Part shown: one piece after another, positions 26,845 through 36,436 of the stretch | Layout of the letters: each line of letters begins with the position of its first letter | How positions within the stretch are numbered: the stretch's first letter is position 1 | Assembly (NCBI GenBank): GCA_030429955.1 | Contig: JAUIGO010000003.1 | Location: 1 to 64,000 of the forward strand | From: Bacteroidia bacterium | GTDB taxonomy: Bacteria > Bacteroidota > Bacteroidia > Flavobacteriales > Flavobacteriaceae | Reading direction: 5' to 3' | Length of the DNA: 64,000 nucleotides | Made by a program: the position numbers and the translations under genes | The notes under the pieces: model-generated | The model's database searches: none | What the model was told of the DNA's origin: nothing | The model's input: only the letters and a program-made list of their open reading frames with translations

Positions 26845-28893
26845 ATGTCTGAGAAAGATAACCTGCAAGAAGCAGATGGAACACAAGAAGAAATAAAGGC
26901 AAACACAGAAAATGTGGATGCCAATAAGGCTAAAACTGAAAAAGTAACTGAGGCTGAAATTAAAAAAGAAACAAAAGCTGAAGTTGATATTGAAAATGCT
27001 AACGAAGTTGAGGCAGAAGCAGAAGCTACCGGAGAAGTAGAGAACAAAACTGAAAATGAAGTTGAAATTGATGCAGAAGCAGATTCTAAATTATCAGAAA
27101 AATCTGATGATCCACTCGATGAAATAGATGCTTCAAACGCTGAAGATGCAGAAGATTCAGACAATTCTGAACGTCACGAACTTACTGAAAAAGATTATCA
27201 TGCCATGTCTATGGAAGATTTGGTTAATGAATTGGAATCTTTGGTAAACACACGAAAAATTCAAGTGATACGCGACCACGTTGATATGATTCGTTCAGAA
27301 TTCAATGCAAAATTCAGTGAACTTTTAGAAGAAAAGAAAGAAGAATTTATAGCAGATGGAGGCAATAGTATTGATTTTAAGTTCAGCAATCCTGTAAAAT
27401 CAAAATTCAATGAGGTTTATAAAACTTATCGCAATAAACAAAAAGCGTATTACAAAAATTTAGAATCTTCTTTGCAAGCCAATCTCTCAAAACGCTTGGA
27501 AATTATTGAAGAAATCAAAGGGCTAATCAACGTTGAAGAAAACATAAACACAACCTATAAACATTTTAAAGAACTTCAAGAAAGTTGGAGAAACGCTGGA
27601 CCAATTCCAAGAGATAAGTATAACAATGTTTGGAACAACTACCATCATCATGTAGAAATTTTTTATGATTTTCTACATTTAAATCGCGACTTACGTGACC
27701 TTGATTTTAAGCATAATTTAGAACAGAAACTTAAAATTATTGAACGTGCCGAAGAATTGGCACAAGATGATAATAGCAACCGTGCTTTTAGAGAACTACA
27801 AGCATTGCATAAAATTTGGAAAGAAGAATTAGGCCCTGTTGAACGCGAACGACGAGAAGAAATCTGGGAACGTTTTAGTGCTGCTACCAAAGCAATCCAT
27901 GAAAAACGCCAAGAACATTTCAAAGAACTTGACAAGGCTTATGAAAAAAACCTAGAAGTAAAACTTGGTATTATAGCAAAAATAGACGAGGTTACTACAG
28001 ATGAAGGAAATAATCATTCTGCTTGGCAAAAGAAAATAAAAACGGTTGAAGACCTAAGAAATCAGTTTTTCAATGCTGGAAAAGTACCTATTAAAGTCAA
28101 TGAAAATACTTGGGCAAAATTCAAGGAATCTGTCAGGTCTTTCAACAGAAAAAAGAATGCATTTTACAAAGGCTTAAAGAAAGATCAATACAAAAATCTA
28201 CAAAAAAAATTGGAGCTCATAAAAATTGCTGAGGCCAACAAAGACAACACAGACTTTGCGGCCACAACACCATTAATGAAAAAAATTCAACACGATTGGA
28301 AACAAATAGGACATGTGCCAAGACGTGAAAGCGACAAAATTTGGAAACAATTCAAATCTGCTTGTAATGCGTATTTTGATAAGTTACACGAGTCTAAAAA
28401 TGCTGCCAATAAAGAAGAAATTGAAGCTTTTGAAAAGAAGAGTGCTTTAATTGAAAACATGAAATCTATTACATTTACTGACGATAAAAAGAGTAATTTA
28501 AAACTTATCAAAGAGCAAATTGAAGCATGGAAAGCTATTGGTCATGTACCTTACAGTAAACGTGCAATCAATAAAAAGTTTAATAAAGCTGTTGATGACC
28601 TTTACAACCAGCTTGATATCAGTAAAAAAGAAACTGAACTGTTAAAATACAACAGTAAATTAACAACTTTATCAACCGATCAACGCTCGCTGGATAATGA
28701 ACACAACTTTATCCGAAAGAAAATAGACGAGCTTAAAGGAGAAATCAATCAGTTGGAAAACAACTTGCAATTCTTCTCAAATGTAGAAGATGACAACCCA
28801 TTGGTTAAAGAGGTTCATAACAATATAGAACGTCATAAAAATGAGCTGGCTATTTGGGAAGAAAAACTTAGAAAAGTAAAACAATACTACTAA
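26845..28893 (+). CDS. DUF349 repeat protein with acidic low-complexity N-terminus
   Basis: The 682-aa product has a very acidic, Glu/Ala/Lys/Thr-rich N-terminus (residues 1-115) and then at least five DUF349 repeats (from about 170 to 600), each marked by a Trp-containing segment such as ELQESWRNAGPIPRDKYNNVW, LHKIWKEELGPVERERREEIW, VPIKVNENTWAKFKESV, KIQHDWKQIGHVPRRESDKIW and QIEAWKAIGHVPYSKRAINKKF. The last 80 residues form a coiled coil. Function is unknown; the domain looks like a helical scaffold. I take the ATG at 26845; a TTG three codons earlier is less likely. Strong hairpin 28901-28930 follows. Confidence 0.88.
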   Translation: MSEKDNLQEADGTQEEIKANTENVDANKAKTEKVTEAEIKKETKAEVDIENANEVEAEAEATGEVENKTENEVEIDAEADSKLSEKSDDPLDEIDASNAEDAEDSDNSERHELTEKDYHAMSMEDLVNELESLVNTRKIQVIRDHVDMIRSEFNAKFSELLEEKKEEFIADGGNSIDFKFSNPVKSKFNEVYKTYRNKQKAYYKNLESSLQANLSKRLEIIEEIKGLINVEENINTTYKHFKELQESWRNAGPIPRDKYNNVWNNYHHHVEIFYDFLHLNRDLRDLDFKHNLEQKLKIIERAEELAQDDNSNRAFRELQALHKIWKEELGPVERERREEIWERFSAATKAIHEKRQEHFKELDKAYEKNLEVKLGIIAKIDEVTTDEGNNHSAWQKKIKTVEDLRNQFFNAGKVPIKVNENTWAKFKESVRSFNRKKNAFYKGLKKDQYKNLQKKLELIKIAEANKDNTDFAATTPLMKKIQHDWKQIGHVPRRESDKIWKQFKSACNAYFDKLHESKNAANKEEIEAFEKKSALIENMKSITFTDDKKSNLKLIKEQIEAWKAIGHVPYSKRAINKKFNKAVDDLYNQLDISKKETELLKYNSKLTTLSTDQRSLDNEHNFIRKKIDELKGEINQLENNLQFFSNVEDDNPLVKEVHNNIERHKNELAIWEEKLRKVKQYY

Positions 28894-28900
28894 AAAAATC

Positions 28901-28930
28901 ACATCCTACTTGCAAAAACAAGTAGGATGT
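28901..28930. terminator. Perfect 12-bp hairpin after the DUF349 gene
   Basis: ACATCCTACTTG (28901-28912) pairs fully with 28919-28930 around a CAAAAA loop, 8 nt behind the stop. No U run follows, so it is a weak intrinsic terminator at best. The rest of the 210-bp gap to mazG holds a second dyad, CTAGGTTTTC (28968-28977) with GAAAACC...CTAG (28989-29003), and no gene. Confidence 0.55.
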
Positions 28931-29103
28931 TGACTCCTAACTAAACTAAATAAAACTACTTAACCTTCTAGGTTTTCTACCGCTTAACGAAAACCAGTAC
29001 TAGGCAGTTATAAAATTCTATAAACCCCAAATTCATAGATTTTTTTTAGTAGATACAGTATATACGTATGTAATTGCAATTTTGGATTACGAATAACCAA
29101 AAA

Positions 29104-29877
29104 TTAACATTTTTTTGCTTCTTCCCAATAAACATCCATCTCAGAAAGTGTCATTTCACTTAGTGGCTTGTTTATTTCTTTGGCTTTTTGCTCTAGATAC
29201 TGAAAACGTTTTGTGAATTTTTTATTGGTTCGTTCTAAGGCATTTTCAGGATTTATTTTTAAAAATCGAGCATAATTAATCATTGAAAACAGCACATCTC
29301 CAAATTCACTTTCAATACGTTCTTGATTGGCATTAGCTACTTCAGCTTTAAATTCAGCAAGCTCCTCCTCTACTTTTTCCCAAACTTGGTTTGGTGCTTC
29401 CCAATCAAACCCAACTCCTGCAACTTTATCTTGTATTCTACTTGCTTTTACCAAAGCTGGTAAACTTTTTGGAACGCCTTCCAATACACTCTGTTTACCT
29501 TCTTTTAACTTTAGTTTTTCCCAATTTTGTTTAACTTCCTCTTCATTGGCAAGCTCTACATCACCATAAATATGTGGATGTCTATCAATAAGTTTATCAC
29601 AAATAGAGTTGGTTACATCAGCAATATCAAAATCATTGGTTTCGCTGCCTATTTTTGCATAAAACACTATGTGCAAAAGTAAATCACCTAGTTCTTTTTT
29701 TACTTCTTGCAAATCGTTATCCAAGATTGCATCACCAAGTTCATACGTTTCTTCAATGGTTAAATGACGAAGTGATTGCATGGTTTGTTTTTTATCCCAA
29801 GGACATTGCTCGCGCAATTCATCCATGATGGTTAACAATCTGTCAAATGCTTTTAGTTGATTTTCTCTTTGGCTCAT
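29104..29877 (-). CDS. mazG: MazG nucleoside triphosphate pyrophosphohydrolase
   Basis: MazG hydrolyses NTPs to NMP and pyrophosphate, removing aberrant nucleotides. The 257-aa protein keeps both MazG domains: the N-terminal one with CPWDKKQTMQSLRHLTIEETYEL (metal-binding EExxE...) and KKELGDLLLHIVFYA, and the C-terminal one with VEEELAEFKAEV and ESEFGDVLFSMINYARFL. Usual length is 260-270 aa. It is followed on the minus strand by no gene until 28893, and the UvrD gene lies upstream (105-nt gap). Confidence 0.95.
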   Translation of the reverse strand: MSQRENQLKAFDRLLTIMDELREQCPWDKKQTMQSLRHLTIEETYELGDAILDNDLQEVKKELGDLLLHIVFYAKIGSETNDFDIADVTNSICDKLIDRHPHIYGDVELANEEEVKQNWEKLKLKEGKQSVLEGVPKSLPALVKASRIQDKVAGVGFDWEAPNQVWEKVEEELAEFKAEVANANQERIESEFGDVLFSMINYARFLKINPENALERTNKKFTKRFQYLEQKAKEINKPLSEMTLSEMDVYWEEAKKC

Positions 29878-29982
29878 GTACTAAACGTTTGAGCAAAAAT
29901 AAAGGTTTTGATTGAAGTTCAAGAGAATTGTTATTAACAGTAAATGAGCATACAATATCTTTCTGTGTTTTAAAAAATATAT

Positions 29983-32316
29983 TTATCCAATAACATCTAA
30001 TTTAGCAAAACGGAGTAACAATTTTTTTACGCCTCCATTTTCAAATTTTATTTCAGCTTTTACATCAGCTCCATTTCCTTCAATTTTAAGTACTTCGCCT
30101 TTACCAAAACGCAAGTGTTTTACAAAGTTTCCGACTACAAGCTTATTATCAAACAAGTTGGATGTTCCATTAGTGTTTTTTACTGGTTTCAGGTTTTTTG
30201 GTGTACTGATTTTAAAAGATTGAGCTTCAGGCTTTGTTTTAGATTTCTTTAAAGGTGTTCGTTGCTTTGCTGGTTTGTATCTTATGGTATTAGATGGAAT
30301 ATCTCCAAAAATATCAGCATCTAACATTGGATTGATGCGTCGTTCTTCAGGAGGTGTTAGAATCTCCAAATACTCATCATCTATTTCTTCAATAAATCGG
30401 CTTGGTTCAGAATCAATCAGTTTTCCCCAACGATATCTTGACAAGGCATAGGTTAAATAGGCTTGTCTTTCAGCTCTTGTTAAAGCTACATAAAACAAAC
30501 GTCGCTCTTCTTCCAATTCACTTCTTGTATTCATACTCATGGCACTTGGAAACAAATCCTCTTCCAAGCCAACTATAAAAACATAAGGAAACTCCAATCC
30601 TTTGGCTAAGTGAATGGTCATTAACGCTACGTGATTTGCGTCACCTTTATCGGCATCTAAATCTGTTGCCAAGGCTACATCTTCAAGAAATTCGGTTAAT
30701 GAACCTGTACTGTCTGCCAATTCTCGTTGACCTTCAACAAAATCTTTAATACCATTTAAGAGTTCTTCTATATTTTCCATTCTGGCAATCCCTTCAGGAG
30801 TTCCATCGTTGTTGAATTCTCTTATAAGACCAGAAACCTTCGTAACATGTTCAGCTAATTCAAAAGCATTAGCTGTTTGGTTCATCACCTGAAAACTAGC
30901 AATCATTGTTGCAAAATTGTCAAGTTTGGTTTTGGTTCCTGCATTGATGCCTATATCAACTTTATCAAGATTCTGAATAATTTCAAAAATCGATTTATCA
31001 TAACCATTAGCTGCAACGATAAGCTTATCAATAGTTGTTTGGCCAATGCCTCGTGCTGGAAAATTAATAATTCGTTTTAAGGCTTCTTCATCGTTTGGAT
31101 TGATAATGAGGCGTAAATAGGAAAGCACATCCTTGATTTCTTTGCGTTGGTAAAACGATAAGCCTCCATAAATTCTATATGGAATATCTCTTTTTCTAAG
31201 AGCATCTTCAATGGCTCTAGATTGTGCATTGGTACGATACAATACAGCAAAATCACTATTGTTAAGTTGATTTTGCATTTTATTTTCCCAAATAGTACTC
31301 GCTACATAGCGACCTTCATCACCATCTGTTAAAGAGCGATGTACTTTTATTTTGGAACCTTCCTCATTGGCAGTCCAAACGACTTTATCAAGTTTGGTTT
31401 CATTTTTCTCAATGATAGAATTGGCAGCACTAACAATGTTTTTAGTAGAACGATAATTTTGTTCCAGTCTAAAGACCTTCACTTCATCATAATCACGTTG
31501 GAAATTCAAAATATTGTTGATGTTCGCACCACGAAACGCATAAATACTTTGCGCATCATCACCAACCACACAAATGTTTTGAAATCGATCTGATAAAGCT
31601 CTAACAATTAAATACTGACTGTGATTGGTATCTTGATACTCATCAACCAAAATATATCTAAACCTATCTTGATATTTTGCTAGTACATCTGGAAAACGTG
31701 TGAGTAATTCATTGGTTTTAAGCAACAAGTCATCAAAATCCATAGCTCCAGCTTTAAAACAACGATCAACGTAATTTTTATAAATCTCGCCTAATTTTGG
31801 TCGTCTGGCAGCAGTATCGGCCTCCATCAATTCAGGATTCTGAAAATAGGCCTTAACCGTTATCAAACTATTTTTATATGAAGAAATTCTGGAACGTATC
31901 TGCTTGTACTTGTAGATGTCTTTATCAAGCTGCATTTCCTTAATAATGGAAGCAATCAAACGATCGGAATCCTGAGTGTCATAAATAGTAAAGTTACTTG
32001 GATAACCCAAACGTTCTGCTTCAAAACGTAATATTTTTGCAAATACAGAGTGAAACGTTCCCATCCACAAATTCTTAGCTTCACTATCACCAACAATGGT
32101 AGCAATTCTACTTTTCATTTCTCGAGCTGCTTTATTGGTAAATGTTAGTGCAAGAATATTAAAAGGATCTACACCTTGACTCATTAAATAAGCAATACGG
32201 AACGTAAGCACACGTGTTTTTCCAGAACCAGCTCCAGCAATAACAATCATAGGGCCATCCTTTTGTAAAGTTGGTGCCAATTGCGCATCGTTTAACTGAC
32301 TTAAATATTTCTCCAA
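29983..32316 (-). CDS. UvrD/PcrA-family superfamily 1 DNA helicase
   Basis: This 777-aa ATP-dependent 3'-5' helicase acts in nucleotide excision repair, mismatch repair and removal of RecA or stalled polymerases. Motifs in order: Q motif LNDAQLAPTL, Walker A IAGAGSGKTRVLTFR, Ia LALTFTNKAAREMKSR, II VDEYQDTNHSQY, III GDDAQSIYAFRGA, IV EQNYRSTKNI, V TIHLAKGLEFPYVF and VI RRLFYVALTRA. The C-terminus (about 725-777) is a Tudor-like fold, KHLRFGKGEVLKIEGNGADV, as in PcrA. It starts with TTG at 32314-32316, directly at the conserved MEKYLSQL. The gene stands divergent to the DsrE gene. Confidence 0.94.
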   Translation of the reverse strand: MEKYLSQLNDAQLAPTLQKDGPMIVIAGAGSGKTRVLTFRIAYLMSQGVDPFNILALTFTNKAAREMKSRIATIVGDSEAKNLWMGTFHSVFAKILRFEAERLGYPSNFTIYDTQDSDRLIASIIKEMQLDKDIYKYKQIRSRISSYKNSLITVKAYFQNPELMEADTAARRPKLGEIYKNYVDRCFKAGAMDFDDLLLKTNELLTRFPDVLAKYQDRFRYILVDEYQDTNHSQYLIVRALSDRFQNICVVGDDAQSIYAFRGANINNILNFQRDYDEVKVFRLEQNYRSTKNIVSAANSIIEKNETKLDKVVWTANEEGSKIKVHRSLTDGDEGRYVASTIWENKMQNQLNNSDFAVLYRTNAQSRAIEDALRKRDIPYRIYGGLSFYQRKEIKDVLSYLRLIINPNDEEALKRIINFPARGIGQTTIDKLIVAANGYDKSIFEIIQNLDKVDIGINAGTKTKLDNFATMIASFQVMNQTANAFELAEHVTKVSGLIREFNNDGTPEGIARMENIEELLNGIKDFVEGQRELADSTGSLTEFLEDVALATDLDADKGDANHVALMTIHLAKGLEFPYVFIVGLEEDLFPSAMSMNTRSELEEERRLFYVALTRAERQAYLTYALSRYRWGKLIDSEPSRFIEEIDDEYLEILTPPEERRINPMLDADIFGDIPSNTIRYKPAKQRTPLKKSKTKPEAQSFKISTPKNLKPVKNTNGTSNLFDNKLVVGNFVKHLRFGKGEVLKIEGNGADVKAEIKFENGGVKKLLLRFAKLDVIG

Positions 32317-32455
32317 TCTAATAACATTTTTAAAGTGTGAAATTAACCAATGTTTAACGGTTTTCTAAATGATAAATAGAATAATTATAAACAATTGAAA
32401 ATCTACTTCTTCTTTGGCAAAATTTAAATATCTTTAAGCCTACAAATTTTATTTT

Positions 32456-32989
32456 ATGAAAAAACTAGTACTCCCTTTTGTAATGTGTTTAATCATTTCA
32501 TTACAAACAACTGCTCAAGAAAATCAGGAAATCATTAAAGATTTTGGACAAACATTTCTTGTTGAAAATCCAGATGTAAAAACTGACATGAATGCAAACC
32601 ACAAAATTATTTTTGATGTCACTCAGTCTTCAGAAGACAAAAGCGTTGTGAATAAATATATTGATACAGCAGCTCGTTTTTTGAATATGCATGCTAAAGC
32701 AGGTTTAAAGCCAGAGCAATTACATGTTGCAATGACTATACATGGTGGCGCTTGGCAAGATGTGATGACGAATGAAGCTTATAAAGAAAAATTTGGTGTT
32801 AATAATCCTAATCTGGAACTCATCAACCAATTAACTGAAGCTGGAGTCGACGTTATTATTTGCGGACAAACAGCTGGAGCAAGAGGATTAAACAAAACCA
32901 ATGTTAACCCAAATGTTAAGTTTGCATTGTCTGCAATGACTGCCTTATTACAATATCAGAATAATGGTTACCGATTCATGAAATTTTAA
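32456..32989 (+). CDS. Secreted DsrE-family protein
   Basis: The 177-aa product has a Sec signal peptide (to about residue 20, ending TTAQE) and a DsrE-like alpha/beta domain (about 45-175): VAMTIHGGAWQDV, a central helix, and VDVIICGQTAGARGLN, where Cys130-141 region (ICGQ) is the position of the reactive cysteine in sulfur-relay DsrE proteins. The family moves persulfide sulfur in cytoplasmic relatives; the exported, single-Cys form is common in Bacteroidota and its function is open. It is the first gene of a run with the M20 enzyme (14 nt away) and the FMN oxidoreductase (10 nt further). Confidence 0.8.
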   Translation: MKKLVLPFVMCLIISLQTTAQENQEIIKDFGQTFLVENPDVKTDMNANHKIIFDVTQSSEDKSVVNKYIDTAARFLNMHAKAGLKPEQLHVAMTIHGGAWQDVMTNEAYKEKFGVNNPNLELINQLTEAGVDVIICGQTAGARGLNKTNVNPNVKFALSAMTALLQYQNNGYRFMKF

Positions 32990-33003
32990 CACACTATACT
33001 ATA

Positions 33004-34275
33004 ATGAAAAAATTATTACTCACCATCACTATGCTTGCAAGTGCTTTTACGTTTGCACAACATGGTCTAGATAAAGAAATTGCCAATATTGAAAATAAAG
33101 TCATTGAATGGCGTCGTGACTTTCACCAAAATCCAGAATTATCCAATCGTGAATTTAAAACTGCCGAAAAAATTGCAGCACACTTAAAATCACTTGGTAT
33201 GGAAGTCCAAACAGGAATTGCTCACACTGGAGTTGTAGGCATTTTAAAAGGAAAAAAACCTGGCAAAGTGTTGGCATTGCGTGCAGATATTGACGGACTA
33301 CCTGTTCCTGAACGAGCAGACTTACCTTTTAAATCGACTGCAAAAGGCGAATATAATGGTGAAGAGGTTCCTGTAATGCATGCATGTGGTCATGATACTC
33401 ACATTGCTATACTCATGGGAGTTGCCGAAATCATGTCGAAAAACACAGACAAAATAAAAGGTACTATTAAGTTCATTTTTCAACCAGCAGAAGAAGGAGC
33501 TCCTTCTGGTGAAGAAGGTGGGGCAAAGCTAATGGTAAAAGAAGGCGTCTTAAAAAACCCTGATGTAGATGCTATTTTTGGCTTACATATTGGTTCAGGA
33601 CAGCCAGTTAATACAATTGCCTATAAATCTGGAGGTATGATGGCAGCTGTAAATAGTTTTGAAATAAATGTAAAAGGCATACAAAGCCATGGATCAACAC
33701 CATGGACCAGTATTGATCCTATTATTGCAAGTGTGAAAATAATTGATGGTTTACAAACTTTAGTAAGTAGAGAAATGCCACTAACAACAGAAGCTGTTGT
33801 ATTAACCATTGGGAAAATTGAAAGTGGTGTTAGACATAATATTATACCTGAATCTGCACAAATGTTAGGCACTTTACGCACATTAGATGCAGACATGCGT
33901 GCAACAATAATTAAGCGTATGAAAGAAATGGTTCCTGCTATTGCAAAAGCCTACAGAGCTGAAGCAACTATTGATATTGATGAAGGCTATCCAATTACTT
34001 ATAATGACCCTGAACTAACAGCACAAATGCTTCCTTCTTTACAAAAAGCTGCTGGAGCCGAAAAAGTATCTGTTATTAAAGCTATAACTGGAGCAGAAGA
34101 TTTTTCGTTTTTTCAAGAAGAAGTTCCTGGACTGTTCTTTTTTTTAGGAGGAATGGCTCCTGGTGAAACCCAAGCGTTTCCGCATCATACTCCAGATTTC
34201 TATATTGATGAAAGTGGTATGTTATTGGGAGTTAAAACGTTTATTCAATTGTCATTAGACTACTTAAATAATTAA
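33004..34275 (+). CDS. Secreted M20 family amidohydrolase/peptidase
   Basis: This 423-aa enzyme of the M20D group (hippurate hydrolase, indole-acetyl-amino acid hydrolase type) has a signal peptide ending TFAQ at residue ~20. Metal ligands are visible in RADIDGLPVPE, MHACGHDTHIA, FQPAEEGAPSGEEGG and FGLHIGSG; the distal His is in FPHHTPDFYID. A dimerisation lid domain is at about 205-310 (SFEINVKGIQSHGSTPW). These enzymes remove acyl or aminoacyl groups from N-acyl amino acids, and this one should act in the periplasm. The substrate is not known. Confidence 0.92.
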   Translation: MKKLLLTITMLASAFTFAQHGLDKEIANIENKVIEWRRDFHQNPELSNREFKTAEKIAAHLKSLGMEVQTGIAHTGVVGILKGKKPGKVLALRADIDGLPVPERADLPFKSTAKGEYNGEEVPVMHACGHDTHIAILMGVAEIMSKNTDKIKGTIKFIFQPAEEGAPSGEEGGAKLMVKEGVLKNPDVDAIFGLHIGSGQPVNTIAYKSGGMMAAVNSFEINVKGIQSHGSTPWTSIDPIIASVKIIDGLQTLVSREMPLTTEAVVLTIGKIESGVRHNIIPESAQMLGTLRTLDADMRATIIKRMKEMVPAIAKAYRAEATIDIDEGYPITYNDPELTAQMLPSLQKAAGAEKVSVIKAITGAEDFSFFQEEVPGLFFFLGGMAPGETQAFPHHTPDFYIDESGMLLGVKTFIQLSLDYLNN

Positions 34276-34285
34276 AGAATAATTC

Positions 34286-35830
34286 ATGGAGTTTTTGTCC
34301 CAAATTTCTTGGTGGATGTGGATACTCATAGTATTAGCAATTGTAGCTATACGAGATATTTTCTTTCAGAAAAAACACACCATTAGCCATAACTATCCTA
34401 TTATTGGTCACTTACGTTATTTGTTTGAAAAAATCGGTCCTGAAATTCGGCAATATTTTGTAGCTAACAATCGTGAAGAATTGCCCTTTAACCGTATAGA
34501 GCGTGGTTGGATTTACGCTTCGGCAAAAAAAGAAAACAATTATGAAGGCTTTGGTACAGACAGAGATATTTATGAGCATCAGCATATTTTTATCAATAAT
34601 GCCATGATGCCATACAGGTTACCTGAGAATCATCCCAATAAAATTGATCCTAACTTTTTACCATGTGCTAAAGTTATGGGAGCATATAACAAAAGGAAAA
34701 AGCCTTATCGTCCAGCCTCTATTATAAATGTATCTGCTATGAGTTTTGGCTCATTATCTGCTAAAGCTGTTGAATCTTTAAACAAAGGCATTAAAATGGC
34801 TGGAGCATACCACAATACTGGAGAAGGTGGCTTATCACCTTATCACAGTCATGGTGGAGATGTTGTGTTTCATTTTGGAACTGGTTATTTTGGTGTTAGA
34901 GATTATGCTGGTAATTTTTCTATGGAAAAATTAAATCTTTTGGTGTTAAACAATCCATTCATAAAAGCTATTGAAATTAAATTATCACAAGGCGCCAAAC
35001 CAGGAAAAGGAGGCGTGTTGCCTGGAGCAAAAATAACACAAGAAATAGCCAATATTCGTGGAGTTGAAGTTGGCAAAGATGTTTTATCACCTCCAAACCA
35101 TTCAGCTTTCTCAAATGTAAAAGAGCTATTGAGTTTTATTGAAGACATAGCAGAAAACACAGGACTTCCAGTTGGCATAAAAGCTGCTATTGGTAAATTG
35201 AACGAATGGGAAGAGCTTGCAGATTTAATGGTAGAAACTGGGAAAGGTCCAGATTTTATTACGGTTGATGGTGGCGAAGGTGGCACAGGAGCTGCACCAC
35301 CAAGTTTTGCTGACCACGTATCATTACCTTGGGTTTATGGCTTTAGTGATTTATATAAAGTTTTCCAAAAACGAAATCTAACAGAGCGAATTGTGTTTAT
35401 TGGAAGTGGTAAGTTAGGTTTTCCTGCTAAAGCTGCTATGGCATTTGCAATGGGAGCCGATTGTATTAATGTAGCTAGAGAGGCCATGATGAGCATTGGT
35501 TGTATACAAGCCCAGGTTTGCCACACCAATCGTTGTCCAAGTGGTGTTGCAACTCAAAGTAAATGGCTGCAAAATGGTATAGATCCAACTTTAAAATCAC
35601 AGCGCTTAGCCCAATATTTTAAAACTTTCAGAAAAGAATTGGTTGAAATTACGCATGCAGCAGGTTATGAACATCCTTGCCAGTTTACTATGCAAGATAT
35701 TGATGTAAATGTTGATGATCATAATTTATCTGAGCAATTAAATAAAACCTATAACTACAAAAAAACACCTGTTGCTTATACCAATATGCAAGATTTAAAA
35801 GATTGCATGTATTTGGGAGGAAAGTGTTAG
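34286..35830 (+). CDS. FMN-binding glutamate synthase family oxidoreductase
   Basis: The 514-aa protein corresponds to the FMN/[3Fe-4S] synthase domain of glutamate synthase without the glutaminase and NAD(P)H parts. An N-terminal membrane segment (residues ~8-25) is followed by the barrel: INVSAMSFGSLSAKAVESLN, GAYHNTGEGGLSPYHS, KPGKGGVLPGAKI, ITVDGGEGGTGAAPPSF and IGSGKLGFPAKAA. The cluster ligands are CIQAQVCHTNRC (Cx5Cx4C) before PSGVATQ. It is a complete stand-alone form of a group whose electron donor and product are unknown. It is third in the DsrE, M20 run. Confidence 0.9.
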   Translation: MEFLSQISWWMWILIVLAIVAIRDIFFQKKHTISHNYPIIGHLRYLFEKIGPEIRQYFVANNREELPFNRIERGWIYASAKKENNYEGFGTDRDIYEHQHIFINNAMMPYRLPENHPNKIDPNFLPCAKVMGAYNKRKKPYRPASIINVSAMSFGSLSAKAVESLNKGIKMAGAYHNTGEGGLSPYHSHGGDVVFHFGTGYFGVRDYAGNFSMEKLNLLVLNNPFIKAIEIKLSQGAKPGKGGVLPGAKITQEIANIRGVEVGKDVLSPPNHSAFSNVKELLSFIEDIAENTGLPVGIKAAIGKLNEWEELADLMVETGKGPDFITVDGGEGGTGAAPPSFADHVSLPWVYGFSDLYKVFQKRNLTERIVFIGSGKLGFPAKAAMAFAMGADCINVAREAMMSIGCIQAQVCHTNRCPSGVATQSKWLQNGIDPTLKSQRLAQYFKTFRKELVEITHAAGYEHPCQFTMQDIDVNVDDHNLSEQLNKTYNYKKTPVAYTNMQDLKDCMYLGGKC

Positions 35831-35910
35831 TTGAAAGAATTCTGAATTCAATTTAAAAAAATATATTACTTTTAACACCAATTGACGCCTCAATAATTAA
35901 ACAAAGACCT

Positions 35911-36432
35911 ATGGAAATTGAAAAAATATTTGAAGTTTTTTTATACGCAGTTCCTTCTCTAATTACAGGAATGATAGCCTATTATTTTTTTAAAGAACAC
36001 ACCAAAAATGAAGATGGAAGAAGACGCTTCCTATTACATAAAGACTTACAAGTAAATTCCTTACCTATCAGACTCCAAGCGTATGAACGTATGGCACTTT
36101 TTTTAGAACGCATCTCGCCTAATAAATTATTACTTAGAATTTCACCAACATCTTCTGATAAAGATAGTTATGAATCTTTACTTATAGCAAGTATTGAGCA
36201 AGAGTTTGAACACAATTTATCACAGCAAATCTATTTAAGTGATGAGTGTTGGAGCATTATTTGTGCTGCAAAAAATGCCACCATTCAACTTATTAGAAAA
36301 GCTTCATTGCTTGAAAAAACAAACTCTGCCAATAAGCTTCGTGAAGTTATTTTAACCGAAATGATGGAAAAACGTGCACCAAGTGATGCAGCGCTTTCGT
36401 ATATAAAAAATGAAGTGAGCGAAATGTGGTAA
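35911..36432 (+). CDS. DUF7935-like membrane-anchored protein
   Basis: The 173-aa product has one N-terminal TM helix (about 8-25) and a basic cytoplasmic segment, then a helical domain with LPIRLQAYERMALFLERISP, a conserved core I recognise from an uncharacterised Bacteroidota family (DUF7935 as far as I recall). The C-terminus APSDAALSYIKNEVSEMW is also typical. The role is unknown. A candidate AT-rich promoter lies in the 80-nt gap upstream. The stop lies 4 nt from the converging patatin stop. Confidence 0.75.
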   Translation: MEIEKIFEVFLYAVPSLITGMIAYYFFKEHTKNEDGRRRFLLHKDLQVNSLPIRLQAYERMALFLERISPNKLLLRISPTSSDKDSYESLLIASIEQEFEHNLSQQIYLSDECWSIICAAKNATIQLIRKASLLEKTNSANKLREVILTEMMEKRAPSDAALSYIKNEVSEMW

Positions 36433-36436
36433 GCTT

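Noticed and set aside
26667-27164. 165-codon Ser/Ala/Phe-rich minus-strand frame opposite the DUF349 gene start
   Set aside because: It is the complement of the Glu/Ala/Lys-rich low-complexity head and overlaps the aroE end.
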